Part shown: positions 27,242-36,031 of the stretch, piece after piece
How positions within the stretch are numbered: position 1 is the stretch's first letter
Layout of the letters: each line of letters starts with the position of its first letter
Origin: JAUXFK01 sp034189035
GTDB taxonomy: Bacteria > Desulfobacterota > UBA8473
Direction: 5' to 3'
Length of the DNA: 56,646 nt
Assembly (NCBI GenBank): GCA_034189035.1
Contig: JAXHVA010000017.1
Location: 1 to 56,646 of the forward strand
The notes under the pieces: model-generated
The model's input: the letters and a program-made list of their open reading frames with translations, nothing else
Told to the model about the DNA's origin: nothing
The model's database searches: none
Translations under genes and position numbers: made by a program

Positions 27242-27259
27242 TGAAACAGATTCTCAATA
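27239..27259. promoter_or_regulatory. Fur box overlapping the fur-feo promoter
   Basis: A 21-bp palindrome-like site, TATTGA-N9-TCAATA, whose centre (AACAGATTC) also has partial symmetry. It resembles the classical Fur site with TTGATAAT / ATTATCAA arms. It covers the -10 region, so Fe-loaded Fur would block transcription of the whole operon. Confidence 0.6.
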
Positions 27260-27284
27260 ACAATAAAGAACCGTTAGGCAAAGT

Positions 27285-27740
27285 ATGGATGAGCTAGATT
27301 TCTTTAGAAGTTATATTAAGGAGATCGGGTTAAGAAATACTCCTGAAAGAGAGGTGATAATACAGGAGATATTTTCAACACACGACCACTTCGATGTGGA
27401 AAGGCTGTACTTTCGTTTAAGAAGCAAAAAAAACAATATATCCAAGGCATCCATCTACAGGACAATCCCACTTCTTATTCACAGCGGTTTGATAAGGGAA
27501 GTATACTTTGAAGATGGGCATATGCACTACGAACACATATACGGGCATGAACATCACTGCCATTTTAGATGCCTTGGCTGTAAAGAGGTAATAGATTTTA
27601 AACAAGATGATATTGGATATATTCAGGAAAAGTTCTCTAATCGTTTTGGATTTGAAGTGACCGGTCATAAGTTAGAACTTTTTGGATACTGTAAAAAATG
27701 TTTAAAGAAAGAGAGAAATATGCAATATGAGGAACTTTAA
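27285..27740 (+). CDS. Ferric uptake regulator family protein (Fur)
   Basis: 151 aa. An N-terminal winged helix (about 1-80; SKASIYRTIPLLIHSGLI is the recognition region) precedes a dimerisation domain with metal ligands: HEHHCHFRC at 88-96, the structural cysteines C96/C99 and C136/C139, and H/E residues of the regulatory site (HYEHIYGHEHH). Most likely a true Fe-sensing Fur rather than Zur or PerR, from its place at the head of a feo operon and the Fur box in its promoter. The stop overlaps the next gene by 14 bp. Confidence 0.88.
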   Translation: MDELDFFRSYIKEIGLRNTPEREVIIQEIFSTHDHFDVERLYFRLRSKKNNISKASIYRTIPLLIHSGLIREVYFEDGHMHYEHIYGHEHHCHFRCLGCKEVIDFKQDDIGYIQEKFSNRFGFEVTGHKLELFGYCKKCLKKERNMQYEEL

Positions 27741-28428
27741 TAGCCAGAATTTGTCAAAAAATGATCATCGAGAAATATACTGTCAGTTTAAGGTTATTTT
27801 TGAGCAGGAAGGCCTTGATAAAATCGATGAGCGTCTACAAATCCTCGAAGTATTTCTCGGATTAGAGGATCATCCTACTTCCTATGAACTCACTTTTGTA
27901 CTGAAGGATAAAGGGTTCGATTTTTCCGAAGATTTTGTAGCGGATAATCTTAAACTTTTTACAAAATTTGGATTCGCTAATGAGAAGGAATTCAAAGATC
28001 AACCCCCTCGATATGAACACCTCCATTTGGGGACCCATCACGATCACCTTATCTGTGTGCGTTGTGGGAAGATACTTGAATTCTATAATCCTGAGATTGA
28101 GGCAATTCAGACACAGGTCGCAAATGAGAAAGGATTCCACAACCTTCAGCATAGGATGGAAATATACGGGCTTTGTTCCAATTGTTTTCAAAAACGAGAA
28201 CCAATTATGCCACTTACAATGGTTTCAGAAGGAGAAACAGTTCGAATCACGGCTTTAAATGGTGGAGGTGCGATGGTTCGGAGATTGAATGAGATGGGCT
28301 TTTATACAGGTACACAGGTGCAGGTTATCAATAAGGGGAAACCCGGCCCTTTTCTGGTCGCCCTTAAAGGATCTAGGTTAGGTATAGGCCATGGAGTAGC
28401 AAACAAGATCATAGTGAAACCACTGTAA
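27727..28428 (+). CDS. Fur-family domain fused to a C-terminal FeoA domain
   Basis: 233 aa. Residues about 15-160 align with Fur proteins: a divergent winged helix (RLQILEVFLGLEDHPTSYEL), then the metal-binding half (HLHLGTHHDHLICVRCGKI.. and LCSNC) with both CxxC pairs kept. Residues about 163-233 are a FeoA/SH3-like domain (MVSEGETVRITALNGGG, RRLNEMGFYTGTQV, and GSRLGIGHGVANKI). The DNA-recognition helix is less typical than in the gene upstream, so this second copy may not bind the same site. The fusion joins an iron sensor to a domain that normally acts on FeoB. No sign of a sequencing frameshift, since a separate complete feoA follows. Confidence 0.85.
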   Translation: MRNFNSQNLSKNDHREIYCQFKVIFEQEGLDKIDERLQILEVFLGLEDHPTSYELTFVLKDKGFDFSEDFVADNLKLFTKFGFANEKEFKDQPPRYEHLHLGTHHDHLICVRCGKILEFYNPEIEAIQTQVANEKGFHNLQHRMEIYGLCSNCFQKREPIMPLTMVSEGETVRITALNGGGAMVRRLNEMGFYTGTQVQVINKGKPGPFLVALKGSRLGIGHGVANKIIVKPL

Positions 28429-28466
28429 AGTTTTGAAACTGTTTTATAAAAAAGGAGGTTTTCAAT

Positions 28467-28706
28467 ATGTTAAAGACATTGCGGTTAAGCGATTTAGAGA
28501 TAGGAGAAAAGGGAAGAGTATTAAAGGTAAATGGTAAAGGCGAGATAAACCGGCGTATTCGTGATATGGGCGTTGTTCCAGGTTCTCTTCTAGAAGTAGA
28601 GACCAAGGCAACACTGGGTGATCCGATAGAAATTAAGGTTATGGGGTATCATCTGACTCTCAGGGGTAATGAAGCCAATGAAATATTAATTGAAAAGACA
28701 GTTTAA
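28467..28706 (+). CDS. feoA: Ferrous iron transport accessory protein FeoA
   Basis: 79-aa SH3-like FeoA: LRLSDLEIGEKGRVLKVNGK, RRIRDMGVVPGSLLEV and LTLRGNEANEILIE fit the family along the whole length. AAAAAGGAGG precedes the ATG. It is thought to act on the FeoB G-protein/permease. Its end does not reach the GTG start of feoB at 28717, but the feoB ribosome site overlaps its last codons. Confidence 0.93.
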   Translation: MLKTLRLSDLEIGEKGRVLKVNGKGEINRRIRDMGVVPGSLLEVETKATLGDPIEIKVMGYHLTLRGNEANEILIEKTV

Positions 28707-28716
28707 AGGAGAGATA

Positions 28717-30807
28717 GTGAGAGAGGTTACTGTGGCACTGGCGGGAAATCCTAATGCAGGAAAGACCACGGTATTTAATTCCCTTACCGGTGCCTATCAT
28801 CATGTTGGTAACTACCCTGGGGTAACAGTTGAGAAGAAATGGGGGAATATAAAACATGGCGAACTTACCATTAAAGTCGTTGACCTGCCCGGCACATATA
28901 GTCTGACTGCATATTCATTGGAAGAACTGGTAGCCAGAAATTTCGTCGTTGAAGAAAGACCCGATGTAGTCGTTGATGTGATTGATGCCTCCAATCTTGA
29001 GCGAAACCTATACCTTTCAGTTCAGTTCATGGAGATTGGCGTACCCCTTATTATTGTTCTCAATATGGTGGACATGGCTGAATCAAAAGGGATTAAGATT
29101 AATGTAGAAAGGCTATCCGACCTACTCGGTGTCCCAGTTGTTTCTGCTGTCGCAACTAAGGGTAAAGGGATGGCAGACCTTATCGATGCTATAGTGAATA
29201 TTCAGCTCAAACAGAGTGGGTGGACCCCTATTGACATAAGTTATGGAAGTGAAATCGATAGGCATATCGATGACATGGCAGAGATCATAGATAGAGATAA
29301 ATCGAAATTTGACAAATATCCGACAAGATGGTTGGCAATTAAACTGTTAGAACAGGACGAACAGGTCCAGAAAATCATACGAAAAAGCGATGTAGGAAAA
29401 GACCTGTTAGAGATAACGGAGAGGATTGCCAGACATGTTCAAAATACCTTTGACGATATGCCAGAAGGACTGATTGCAGATCACAGGTATGGATTTATAA
29501 CCAGTATTTGCAGAGAATCGATTCAAAGGACCATAGAAGATCGATTGACCCTTTCGGATAAGGTTGACAGGGTATTGATAAACCGTACCTTTGGACCATT
29601 TTTCCTGGGAGGTATAATCTACCTCTTATATCGATTTGTCTTTTGGGCAAGTGAGACTCCAGTAGTTTTTTTAGGGAGTATCTTTGGACTCCTCAGGGAT
29701 GGGGTATCTAATATAATGCCAGAAGGTTTAATAAGATCAATGCTAGTAAACGGTATTATAGATGGCGTTGGAGGTGTTATAAGTTTTGTTCCACTTATAA
29801 TGCTTATGTTTTTTGCGATCGCTATCCTTGAAGATTCAGGATATATGGCAAGGATGGCCTTTCTCCTTGACAGGGTGTTGCGTTATTTTGGTCTTCATGG
29901 CAATTCGGTCATGGCTATGATAGTCTCCGGCGGTATTTCAGGTGGCTGTGCGGTTTGCGGGGTAATGGCTACTCGCACCTTGAAAAACAGGAAAGAACGA
30001 CTTGCCACTATACTTGTCTCTCCATTCATGAATTGTGGAGCAAAACTCCCTATATATGCTATGTTGATAGCCGCTTTTTTTTCAAACTCAGAGGCTACGA
30101 TTATGTTCAGCTTGACCCTAATAAGCTGGGCCTTTGCCCTTTTGGCTGCAAGAGGCTTAAGATCGACGATCTTAAAGGGGGCTCACACCCCGTTTGTAAT
30201 GGAGCTTCCACCATATCGTATGCCCACATTGAAGGGGCTCTTGATCCATATGTGGGAGAGAACCTGGCACTATCTAAAAAAAGCCGGCACGGTTATCCTT
30301 CTGGTCTCGATTATCATCTGGGCGATGTGGAGTTTCCCCAAACCTTCAGATGAGCACCTGGCAGGGAAAGATGAAGAAGAGAGGTCAAAGATCAAAATCA
30401 GCTATTCTGTTGCAGGGAGAATCGGCACGACCTTGGAGAAGGTTACTGCCCCACTCGGTTTTGACTGGAAGACAAATATTGCCCTTGTGGGTGGATTTGC
30501 CGCAAAAGAGGTGGTGGTTTCAACCCTGGGCACTGTTTACAGTATGGGGGAAGTAGATGGAGAGGAGTCCAAGGCATCATTATCAGACAAGCTGAAGACA
30601 GAGCCGAACTGGAACCCTTTAAAGGCATTTACCCTTATGCTTTTCTGTATGCTCTATGCCCCTTGTTTTGTAACCCTGTCTGTAATAAGAAAGGAAACCG
30701 GGTCATGGAAATGGGCCGGTTTTGCGATGGTCTATACGACGGTTATTGCGTATATGGTCAGTTTTATTGTATACCAAGGGGGGCAGCTCTTAAACATAGG
30801 TGTATAG
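28717..30807 (+). CDS. feoB: Ferrous iron transporter FeoB
   Basis: Main Fe(II) importer, 696 aa. The GTG at 28717 follows AAAGGAGAG and is preferred to an in-frame TTG at 28690 that lies inside feoA. N-terminal G domain: G1 GNPNAGKTT, G2 VGNYPGVTVE, G3 DLPGTYS, G4 NMVD. The membrane part begins near residue 290 and includes both gate regions (ISGGCAVCGVMATRTL with a conserved cysteine, and a later LFCMLYAPCFVTLSVI). Expected to be repressed by iron via the Fur box at 27239. Confidence 0.96.
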   Translation: MREVTVALAGNPNAGKTTVFNSLTGAYHHVGNYPGVTVEKKWGNIKHGELTIKVVDLPGTYSLTAYSLEELVARNFVVEERPDVVVDVIDASNLERNLYLSVQFMEIGVPLIIVLNMVDMAESKGIKINVERLSDLLGVPVVSAVATKGKGMADLIDAIVNIQLKQSGWTPIDISYGSEIDRHIDDMAEIIDRDKSKFDKYPTRWLAIKLLEQDEQVQKIIRKSDVGKDLLEITERIARHVQNTFDDMPEGLIADHRYGFITSICRESIQRTIEDRLTLSDKVDRVLINRTFGPFFLGGIIYLLYRFVFWASETPVVFLGSIFGLLRDGVSNIMPEGLIRSMLVNGIIDGVGGVISFVPLIMLMFFAIAILEDSGYMARMAFLLDRVLRYFGLHGNSVMAMIVSGGISGGCAVCGVMATRTLKNRKERLATILVSPFMNCGAKLPIYAMLIAAFFSNSEATIMFSLTLISWAFALLAARGLRSTILKGAHTPFVMELPPYRMPTLKGLLIHMWERTWHYLKKAGTVILLVSIIIWAMWSFPKPSDEHLAGKDEEERSKIKISYSVAGRIGTTLEKVTAPLGFDWKTNIALVGGFAAKEVVVSTLGTVYSMGEVDGEESKASLSDKLKTEPNWNPLKAFTLMLFCMLYAPCFVTLSVIRKETGSWKWAGFAMVYTTVIAYMVSFIVYQGGQLLNIGV

Positions 30808-30887
30808 ATATATATACTTAAGGACTTTAAATTTCCCCATTTCATGGAATGTCTCATGAGGAATCAGTATTTTAATCGGGCATTGAG

Positions 30888-30956
30888 ATGTTAGCGAAGA
30901 TTGTAGTATTTATCATCCTTATTATTTACCTTATCTGTCCTTATACGAAAGATTAG
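30888..30956 (+). CDS. Possible 22-aa hydrophobic peptide
   Basis: ATG at 30888 reads MLAKIVVFIILIIYLICPYT and then KD before TAG. It would form a single membrane helix. No good ribosome site is visible, and it could be the stub of a lost gene. Being 80 bp after feoB it might be read as a last small operon member (some feo operons end in a small FeoC), but it has no FeoC resemblance. Confidence 0.2.
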   Translation: MLAKIVVFIILIIYLICPYTKD

Positions 30957-31048
30957 CAAAGAGAGTGAATGCTTAGGATGCCCACGCGATGCATCGTGTA
31001 AATACGAGAGCAACGGAAACAACACGACTCGTGATAACTGTTTTCGCC

Positions 31049-31873
31049 TTAAGAATCTGTTGGATAGAGATCTCCTTGAATAACTGGACGGTTATCTTCA
31101 TCGGGCATCTCAAAGCCAAAGACTTCCTTTAAAAATGACATTGTAATCTTATATGTGGCTCCCCAGAGGATCTCATCTGGTTCGCCCTCTTCTTTGTGTA
31201 TATAACACTCATTGTCGATGCAATCGCCATCGAATAACTCTTTGAATTCTTCTTTTACTCTCAGTCTATACTTTGCATGTTTATCGATGCTAAACAGTGC
31301 ACCCAGCGGGATTCGGAGGATCTTTTCCACTTCCCAATTCGGCTTGAGTCTCGCTTTTTCTTTCATTATTCCAACCATTGGAAAGACCACCCTGTGCATC
31401 GCTTCCAATCTATAACATCTCATAGCCCCTAAAAAATCTACCCTAAAGGGGTTGAGCCGTATTTCCTCCCAACTTTCCCTAAGTACTGTACTGAGAAAAT
31501 ACTTTATTTTTGAGAAGGATTCCATGTTACGCTTTTTGTTTAATTTAAATCCGGTGTTTTTCTTCAATGGAAGAATATAGGGGGTTATAAAGATGCTGGA
31601 TATAAGGTCGAACCAATGATTGGGATGTCCTCCAGGATAACATAGATCTCCTGGCTGTTGTACATTTAGAGACCTTTTATTCAATAAAAAGTAATAGTCG
31701 TCAAGTGGATTACCACTTGCAGGATACTTTCCCAGAAGAACAAACACTCCTGCTGTTCCCCATTTTACACCCTTTATCCTCCTCTCTTCCTTTATGAAGG
31801 CCTTCTGTTCTTCATAGTCAAGTGGAATGTGTGCTAGGGAACGAATGATCTTATCTTCTAACTCGTTTTCCAA
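31049..31873 (-). CDS. NUDIX hydrolase with an interrupted Nudix box
   Basis: 274 aa, starting TTG at 31873. It resembles CoA-pyrophosphatase-like Nudix proteins: LLNKRSLNVQQPGDLCYPGG, then STVLRESWEEIRLNP. In the standard motif (GX5EX7REUXEE) about 13 residues separate the GG and RE parts, but here there are about 50, so roughly 36 residues are inserted and the first glutamate is not evident. The catalytic REXXEE part is intact. Last gene of the tsaB - hydrolase - nudix series. Confidence 0.8.
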   Translation of the reverse strand: MENELEDKIIRSLAHIPLDYEEQKAFIKEERRIKGVKWGTAGVFVLLGKYPASGNPLDDYYFLLNKRSLNVQQPGDLCYPGGHPNHWFDLISSIFITPYILPLKKNTGFKLNKKRNMESFSKIKYFLSTVLRESWEEIRLNPFRVDFLGAMRCYRLEAMHRVVFPMVGIMKEKARLKPNWEVEKILRIPLGALFSIDKHAKYRLRVKEEFKELFDGDCIDNECYIHKEEGEPDEILWGATYKITMSFLKEVFGFEMPDEDNRPVIQGDLYPTDS

Positions 31874-31973
31874 TCTATTACTAAATCCCTTTTACCTAAA
31901 ATCTTTAAGCTTTAAATTAAATTTTTCTTTAAATTTAAATACAACTCCCTATAAAAAAGCATGCGTATCTTAT

Positions 31974-32756
31974 CTAGTGAGATGCAGGAAGAGCAGAGAC
32001 AAAATCCTGCACCTCTGTGTTAAACTCCTTTGATTTTTCGATCATTACCATATGTCCTGCATCTTCGATGATTACCAGTTTCGATCTATTAATATTCTCA
32101 TTGAGAAACCGGGAATACTTCACAGGTGTAAGCTTATCTTCAGCTCCGCAGGTTATCAGAGCCGGAAGTTTGATCTTCTTTATCTCATTGAGAATATCGA
32201 AGGTATTACAGGCTGAGAAGTCACCATAGAGTATCTCAGGTCTGGTTTTTAACAATTCTTCTTCCCCCATCTCTATGTATTTAGCCGGCGTATGCTCAGA
32301 GTAAAGGAACGTACTCATTAATTTTACTGAACCTTCAAAGTCTTCTTTAATACTATCAAGGATAACCTGACGCACCTTTAACCTTACTCCAGTTCCAACC
32401 AGGATAACAGCATCGAGATACTCAGGATATTTCAAGGCAAAACTCAAGGTGATTGCCCCTCCCATGGAATGACCGATCATGAAACATGTCTTTAGATCCA
32501 GACATTCAATAATCTTCTTCATCCATTGTATATAACTGCCGATATCTTTTTCTCCATTTCCTTTGGATTCACCATGACCTGGCAGTTCGATCAATATGGG
32601 ATTATATTCGTCTTTAAAGTAGTGCAGTTGAAACTCCCATATCTTACTATTACCCCCGGCACCATGGATAAATATCAGATTTTTCTTGCCCTTCATGATT
32701 CCCTTTTCACCAGTAACATAATTTATGTCAACATTATCGATCTTTAAAAACGGCAT
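31974..32756 (-). CDS. Alpha/beta hydrolase
   Basis: 260 aa. Oxyanion segment HGAGGNSKIW at 31-40, nucleophile Ser97 in GHSMGG, an acid in AEDKLTPVKYS and the histidine in EDAGHMVMIEKSKEFN form a complete triad. AAGGAG stands seven bases before the ATG. No signal peptide. Substrate unknown; closest in style to small esterases or lactonases of the MhpC/PcaD group. Confidence 0.86.
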   Translation of the reverse strand: MPFLKIDNVDINYVTGEKGIMKGKKNLIFIHGAGGNSKIWEFQLHYFKDEYNPILIELPGHGESKGNGEKDIGSYIQWMKKIIECLDLKTCFMIGHSMGGAITLSFALKYPEYLDAVILVGTGVRLKVRQVILDSIKEDFEGSVKLMSTFLYSEHTPAKYIEMGEEELLKTRPEILYGDFSACNTFDILNEIKKIKLPALITCGAEDKLTPVKYSRFLNENINRSKLVIIEDAGHMVMIEKSKEFNTEVQDFVSALPASH

Positions 32757-32777
32757 ATAAATACTCCTTGATTGGGT

Positions 32778-33524
32778 TTATTTAGGAAGTGTCTTGTTAA
32801 GAGACGTATTATTTGTGAAGTCAATCGTTTTTCCCCTAGCTTTTCTTGCCATTGTCTCTGCCTCTGAAGGACGTATATAATGAGGAGTAAATGTATCTAA
32901 ATCCAATGTATTGTTCTTCTTAAATTCATCTAAACTCAACATAGCAATATTTCCTGCACGTGGAAATCCTAAATTTGAAGGAGCAAAGAGGGCTAAGTCT
33001 CGAAGCTCGTCTTTTATCAGTGAGTGATATACTCGTATACCGTTACCTAGAAAAACTACCCTCTCTTCAATCCTTTTGAGCAGATCCTTCGGTTTTATTG
33101 CGAGATCCGGGGTGCACTTTTTTAGCTTGTTTTCTTCATCCCTTTTATAAAGTGCGGTGTATACTTCCTTTTTTCTTGCATCCAATATCGGACAGATCAG
33201 ATGATCTGTAAATAAAAGATTTTCAGCCATGGCATCGAGTGTTTGAATACCCACAATGGGTTTGCTGACTGCAAAGGCAAGCCCTTTAACAGTGCTTGTG
33301 CCAATCCGAAGGCCTGTAAAAGAACCCGGCCCAATAGAAATTGCAAATCCATCAATATCGCTCATATGCATCTTTGCATCACGCATAATACGATCAATGG
33401 CAAAAAGAAGTCTTTCAGAATGGGTTGTTTCTATATTAAGCAGATACTCTGCTATCAGTTCTTCTCCGTCAATAAGGGCAACACTTCCTGCCATAGTTGA
33501 AGTCTCTATTGCTAAGATCTTCAA
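32778..33524 (-). CDS. tsaB: tRNA threonylcarbamoyladenosine biosynthesis protein TsaB
   Basis: 248-aa ASKHA-fold protein acting with TsaD and TsaE to make t6A37 in tRNAs reading ANN codons. KILAIETSTMAGSVALIDGEE, the TTHSERLLFAIDRIM stretch and SIGPGSFTGLRIGTSTVKGLA are family signatures. It starts with TTG at 33524 after AGGT. TsaD and TsaE are not in the window. Confidence 0.93.
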   Translation of the reverse strand: MKILAIETSTMAGSVALIDGEELIAEYLLNIETTHSERLLFAIDRIMRDAKMHMSDIDGFAISIGPGSFTGLRIGTSTVKGLAFAVSKPIVGIQTLDAMAENLLFTDHLICPILDARKKEVYTALYKRDEENKLKKCTPDLAIKPKDLLKRIEERVVFLGNGIRVYHSLIKDELRDLALFAPSNLGFPRAGNIAMLSLDEFKKNNTLDLDTFTPHYIRPSEAETMARKARGKTIDFTNNTSLNKTLPK

Positions 33525-33583
33525 AGTGATTACCTGCTTTAGTTTGTGGAAATATTCGGGATGAATCTTAAAGAGAATGGGCG

Positions 33584-34645
33584 CTACTTAGTAAATATCC
33601 TGGTTATATCATTATAAAACACAAATACAATCAATAGGATTATGATAACCAAACCAATCTGTTGGGCAATTTCCATCTTTTTAATGCTAATGGGTCTGCC
33701 CATAATGGCCTCCAATATGAAGAAGAAGAGGTGCCCTCCATCGAGTATTGGGATAGGGAAGAGATTGATTATTCCCAAATTAATACTTATAACTGCCATA
33801 AAAAAAAGAAAATTCATAAGCCCTGCCTGGGCCTGTTGCCCAGCCATCTGGACGATAAGTATAGGGCCTCCCAGGGTCTTTGCAGGGACCGTTCTATCAA
33901 TGAGTTTGACTATGGCTATCCCCGTTAATTTCGTCCACCACCATGTTTGTTGAAATCCTTTTAAAACGGCTGAAAAGGGATTGTACCTTTTTGTAATGAA
34001 TTTATCTGATGCATTCACACCGATCTTATAGGTTTCTACATCCTCTCCGAAGATATTCTTATCTACAAAGGGTTTGGGTCTAAGCTGAACCTCATAATAT
34101 CTGTCGTCCCTTTTTATATTCATTAAAAGCTCAGCGCCCTCGCTTTTTTTGATAATCTCTGTCAACTCTTCCCATTTCGATATTTCTTTTCCGTTTATAG
34201 AGATGATTAAGTCCCCTTTTTGAATACCAGCCTCAAATGCAGGGGAACCTTCAACCGCATCTCCTACCTCAGTTGTTAAGATTGGAACGCCACTCATATG
34301 AATTATGGAAAATACAAATATCGCAAAGAAGATGTTGAAAAGCGGCCCGGCAAGTACAATCCCTGCCCTTTTCATTACGGGTTTATTGGTGAAGGATTTT
34401 TGTAAATCCCCTTCTAAAACCTCCTCATCAGGCTCCTCTCCAACCATCTTTACATAACCACCCAAGGGAATAGCTGAAAGGAGGTATTCGGTTTCTCCAA
34501 TCTTTTTACTCAATATCTTAGGGCCAAAACCAAGGGAAAACTTAACTACCCCAACACCGCTTATCTTTGCAATGATAAAATGCCCCATTTCGTGGACAAA
34601 TATTAAAACCCCCAAGAGTACTATTGCTGCAGATGCAGTTATCAT
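33584..34645 (-). CDS. rseP: Site-2 zinc metalloprotease RseP
   Basis: Intramembrane protease of 353 aa, cleaving anti-sigma factors and signal-peptide remnants in the inner membrane. Zinc motif HEMGH at 18-22 in the first helix, one PDZ domain (about 110-190; AGIQKGDLIISINGKEISKW), and the third ligand in NLFPIPILDGGHLFFF. A single PDZ makes it shorter than E. coli RseP (450 aa). AGGAG precedes the ATG. It follows dxr by 21 bp in the standard uppS-cdsA-dxr-rseP order. Confidence 0.94.
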   Translation of the reverse strand: MITASAAIVLLGVLIFVHEMGHFIIAKISGVGVVKFSLGFGPKILSKKIGETEYLLSAIPLGGYVKMVGEEPDEEVLEGDLQKSFTNKPVMKRAGIVLAGPLFNIFFAIFVFSIIHMSGVPILTTEVGDAVEGSPAFEAGIQKGDLIISINGKEISKWEELTEIIKKSEGAELLMNIKRDDRYYEVQLRPKPFVDKNIFGEDVETYKIGVNASDKFITKRYNPFSAVLKGFQQTWWWTKLTGIAIVKLIDRTVPAKTLGGPILIVQMAGQQAQAGLMNFLFFMAVISINLGIINLFPIPILDGGHLFFFILEAIMGRPISIKKMEIAQQIGLVIIILLIVFVFYNDITRIFTK

Positions 34646-34666
34646 TCCATACTCCTTATTATCTTG

Positions 34667-35812
34667 CTAGAAGAACTCATATGCCTTTGTCCGAGCCCAA
34701 TTATCAGCATTTAATGAATCCTGTATAGTTTTTATCTCTTTAGCTCTATGGCAATCCATAGTCCGCTCTATAACCTGAGGGATTTGGGGAAAACTTATCT
34801 TATCCCCCAAAAACGCCTCTACAGCAACCTCATTTGCTGCATTTAAAACTGCGGGCATTGTACCTCCCTCTTCAACCGCTCTATAAGCCAGCTTGAGTGC
34901 AGGAAACCTTTCTTCATCCGGCCGTTCAAAGGTCAGTTTATGAATCTCATTAAGGTTCAACTGAGGCAGCCTTGTTTCAAGACGATCAGGATAAGCAAGG
35001 GCATAGGATATTGGTATGCGCATATCAGGTACACCCATTTGAGCAATAACAGACCCGTCAATATACTCTACCATAGAATGAACAATACTCTGTGGATGGA
35101 TATGGATGTCGATTTTTTCGTGAGGTACATCGAATAACCATCTTGCCTCGATTACTTCAAGCCCTTTATTCATAAGGGATGCTGAATCGATGGTTATCTT
35201 TCTTCCCATTTGCCAAGTTGGATGTTTCAACGCCCTCTGGATTGTAACTTTCTTGAGTTCTTCATAAGAACAATTTAAAAACGGTCCTCCGGAAGCTGTC
35301 AGAATGATCCTCTTTATATCTCTTTTCCTGTGTCCGAGTAAGGATTGAAAGATTGCGTTATGTTCGCTGTCAATCGGGAGGATAGAAACACCGTTCTTCT
35401 TTGCTTCTTTCATTACAATCTTTCCTGCCATAACCAGAGTTTCTTTATTGGCTAAAGCGATATTCTTACAGGCCTGAATAGCTGACAGGGTTGGAACCAA
35501 TCCAGCTGCACCAACAATTGCGGAGATTACCATCTCAACCTCTGGTAAAGTAGCAATCTTATTCACACCTTCTATGCCATGAAATATCTCAACATTATGA
35601 GACTTTAGTCCTTCCTTCAATTTATTGGCAAGGAGGTTATTCAATACGGATACTGCCCTGGGTTTAAACCTGAGCACCTGTTCTTTCAGCAAATTGATAT
35701 TCGATCCAGCTGAAAGGGCTACTATTTCATATCTGTCTTTGAAAATATCCACTATATCCAATGTATTCACACCTATTGAGCCTGTACAGCCCAGGATTGC
35801 CAGTTTCTTCAC
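34667..35812 (-). CDS. dxr: 1-deoxy-D-xylulose 5-phosphate reductoisomerase
   Basis: Second MEP-pathway enzyme, making MEP from DXP with NADPH and a divalent metal. 381 aa from a GTG at 35812. NADPH-binding GCTGSIGVNTLDIV is at the N-terminus; metal and substrate residues are in LPIDSEHNAIFQSL, TASGGPFL and the segment MGRKITIDSASLMNKGLEVIE. About 220 bases separate it from cdsA, more than usual for this cluster. Confidence 0.95.
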   Translation of the reverse strand: MKKLAILGCTGSIGVNTLDIVDIFKDRYEIVALSAGSNINLLKEQVLRFKPRAVSVLNNLLANKLKEGLKSHNVEIFHGIEGVNKIATLPEVEMVISAIVGAAGLVPTLSAIQACKNIALANKETLVMAGKIVMKEAKKNGVSILPIDSEHNAIFQSLLGHRKRDIKRIILTASGGPFLNCSYEELKKVTIQRALKHPTWQMGRKITIDSASLMNKGLEVIEARWLFDVPHEKIDIHIHPQSIVHSMVEYIDGSVIAQMGVPDMRIPISYALAYPDRLETRLPQLNLNEIHKLTFERPDEERFPALKLAYRAVEEGGTMPAVLNAANEVAVEAFLGDKISFPQIPQVIERTMDCHRAKEIKTIQDSLNADNWARTKAYEFF

Positions 35813-36031
35813 CTAGCCTCTCTTATCTATCTTTGGTGTATGTCTATCCATGAATCTGAATAGACTTTCAGTTAGGATTGCTCGTTCGAGTTTGAAGCGC
35901 CTAAATTGAGTTAAAGTGTCCAAGGTTACGTTATCCTCACTATGTTAAGCACTATAAAACCCTTTGAATTAAAAGGGCTTATATAGGAATGTCTACTTGA
36001 ATAGATTGCCGAATTTAAGGTTAAGATGCAT

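Noticed and set aside
31021..31045. CACGACTCGTG palindrome between feoB and the nudix gene as a terminator
   Set aside because: Stem is short and no T-run follows on either strand.
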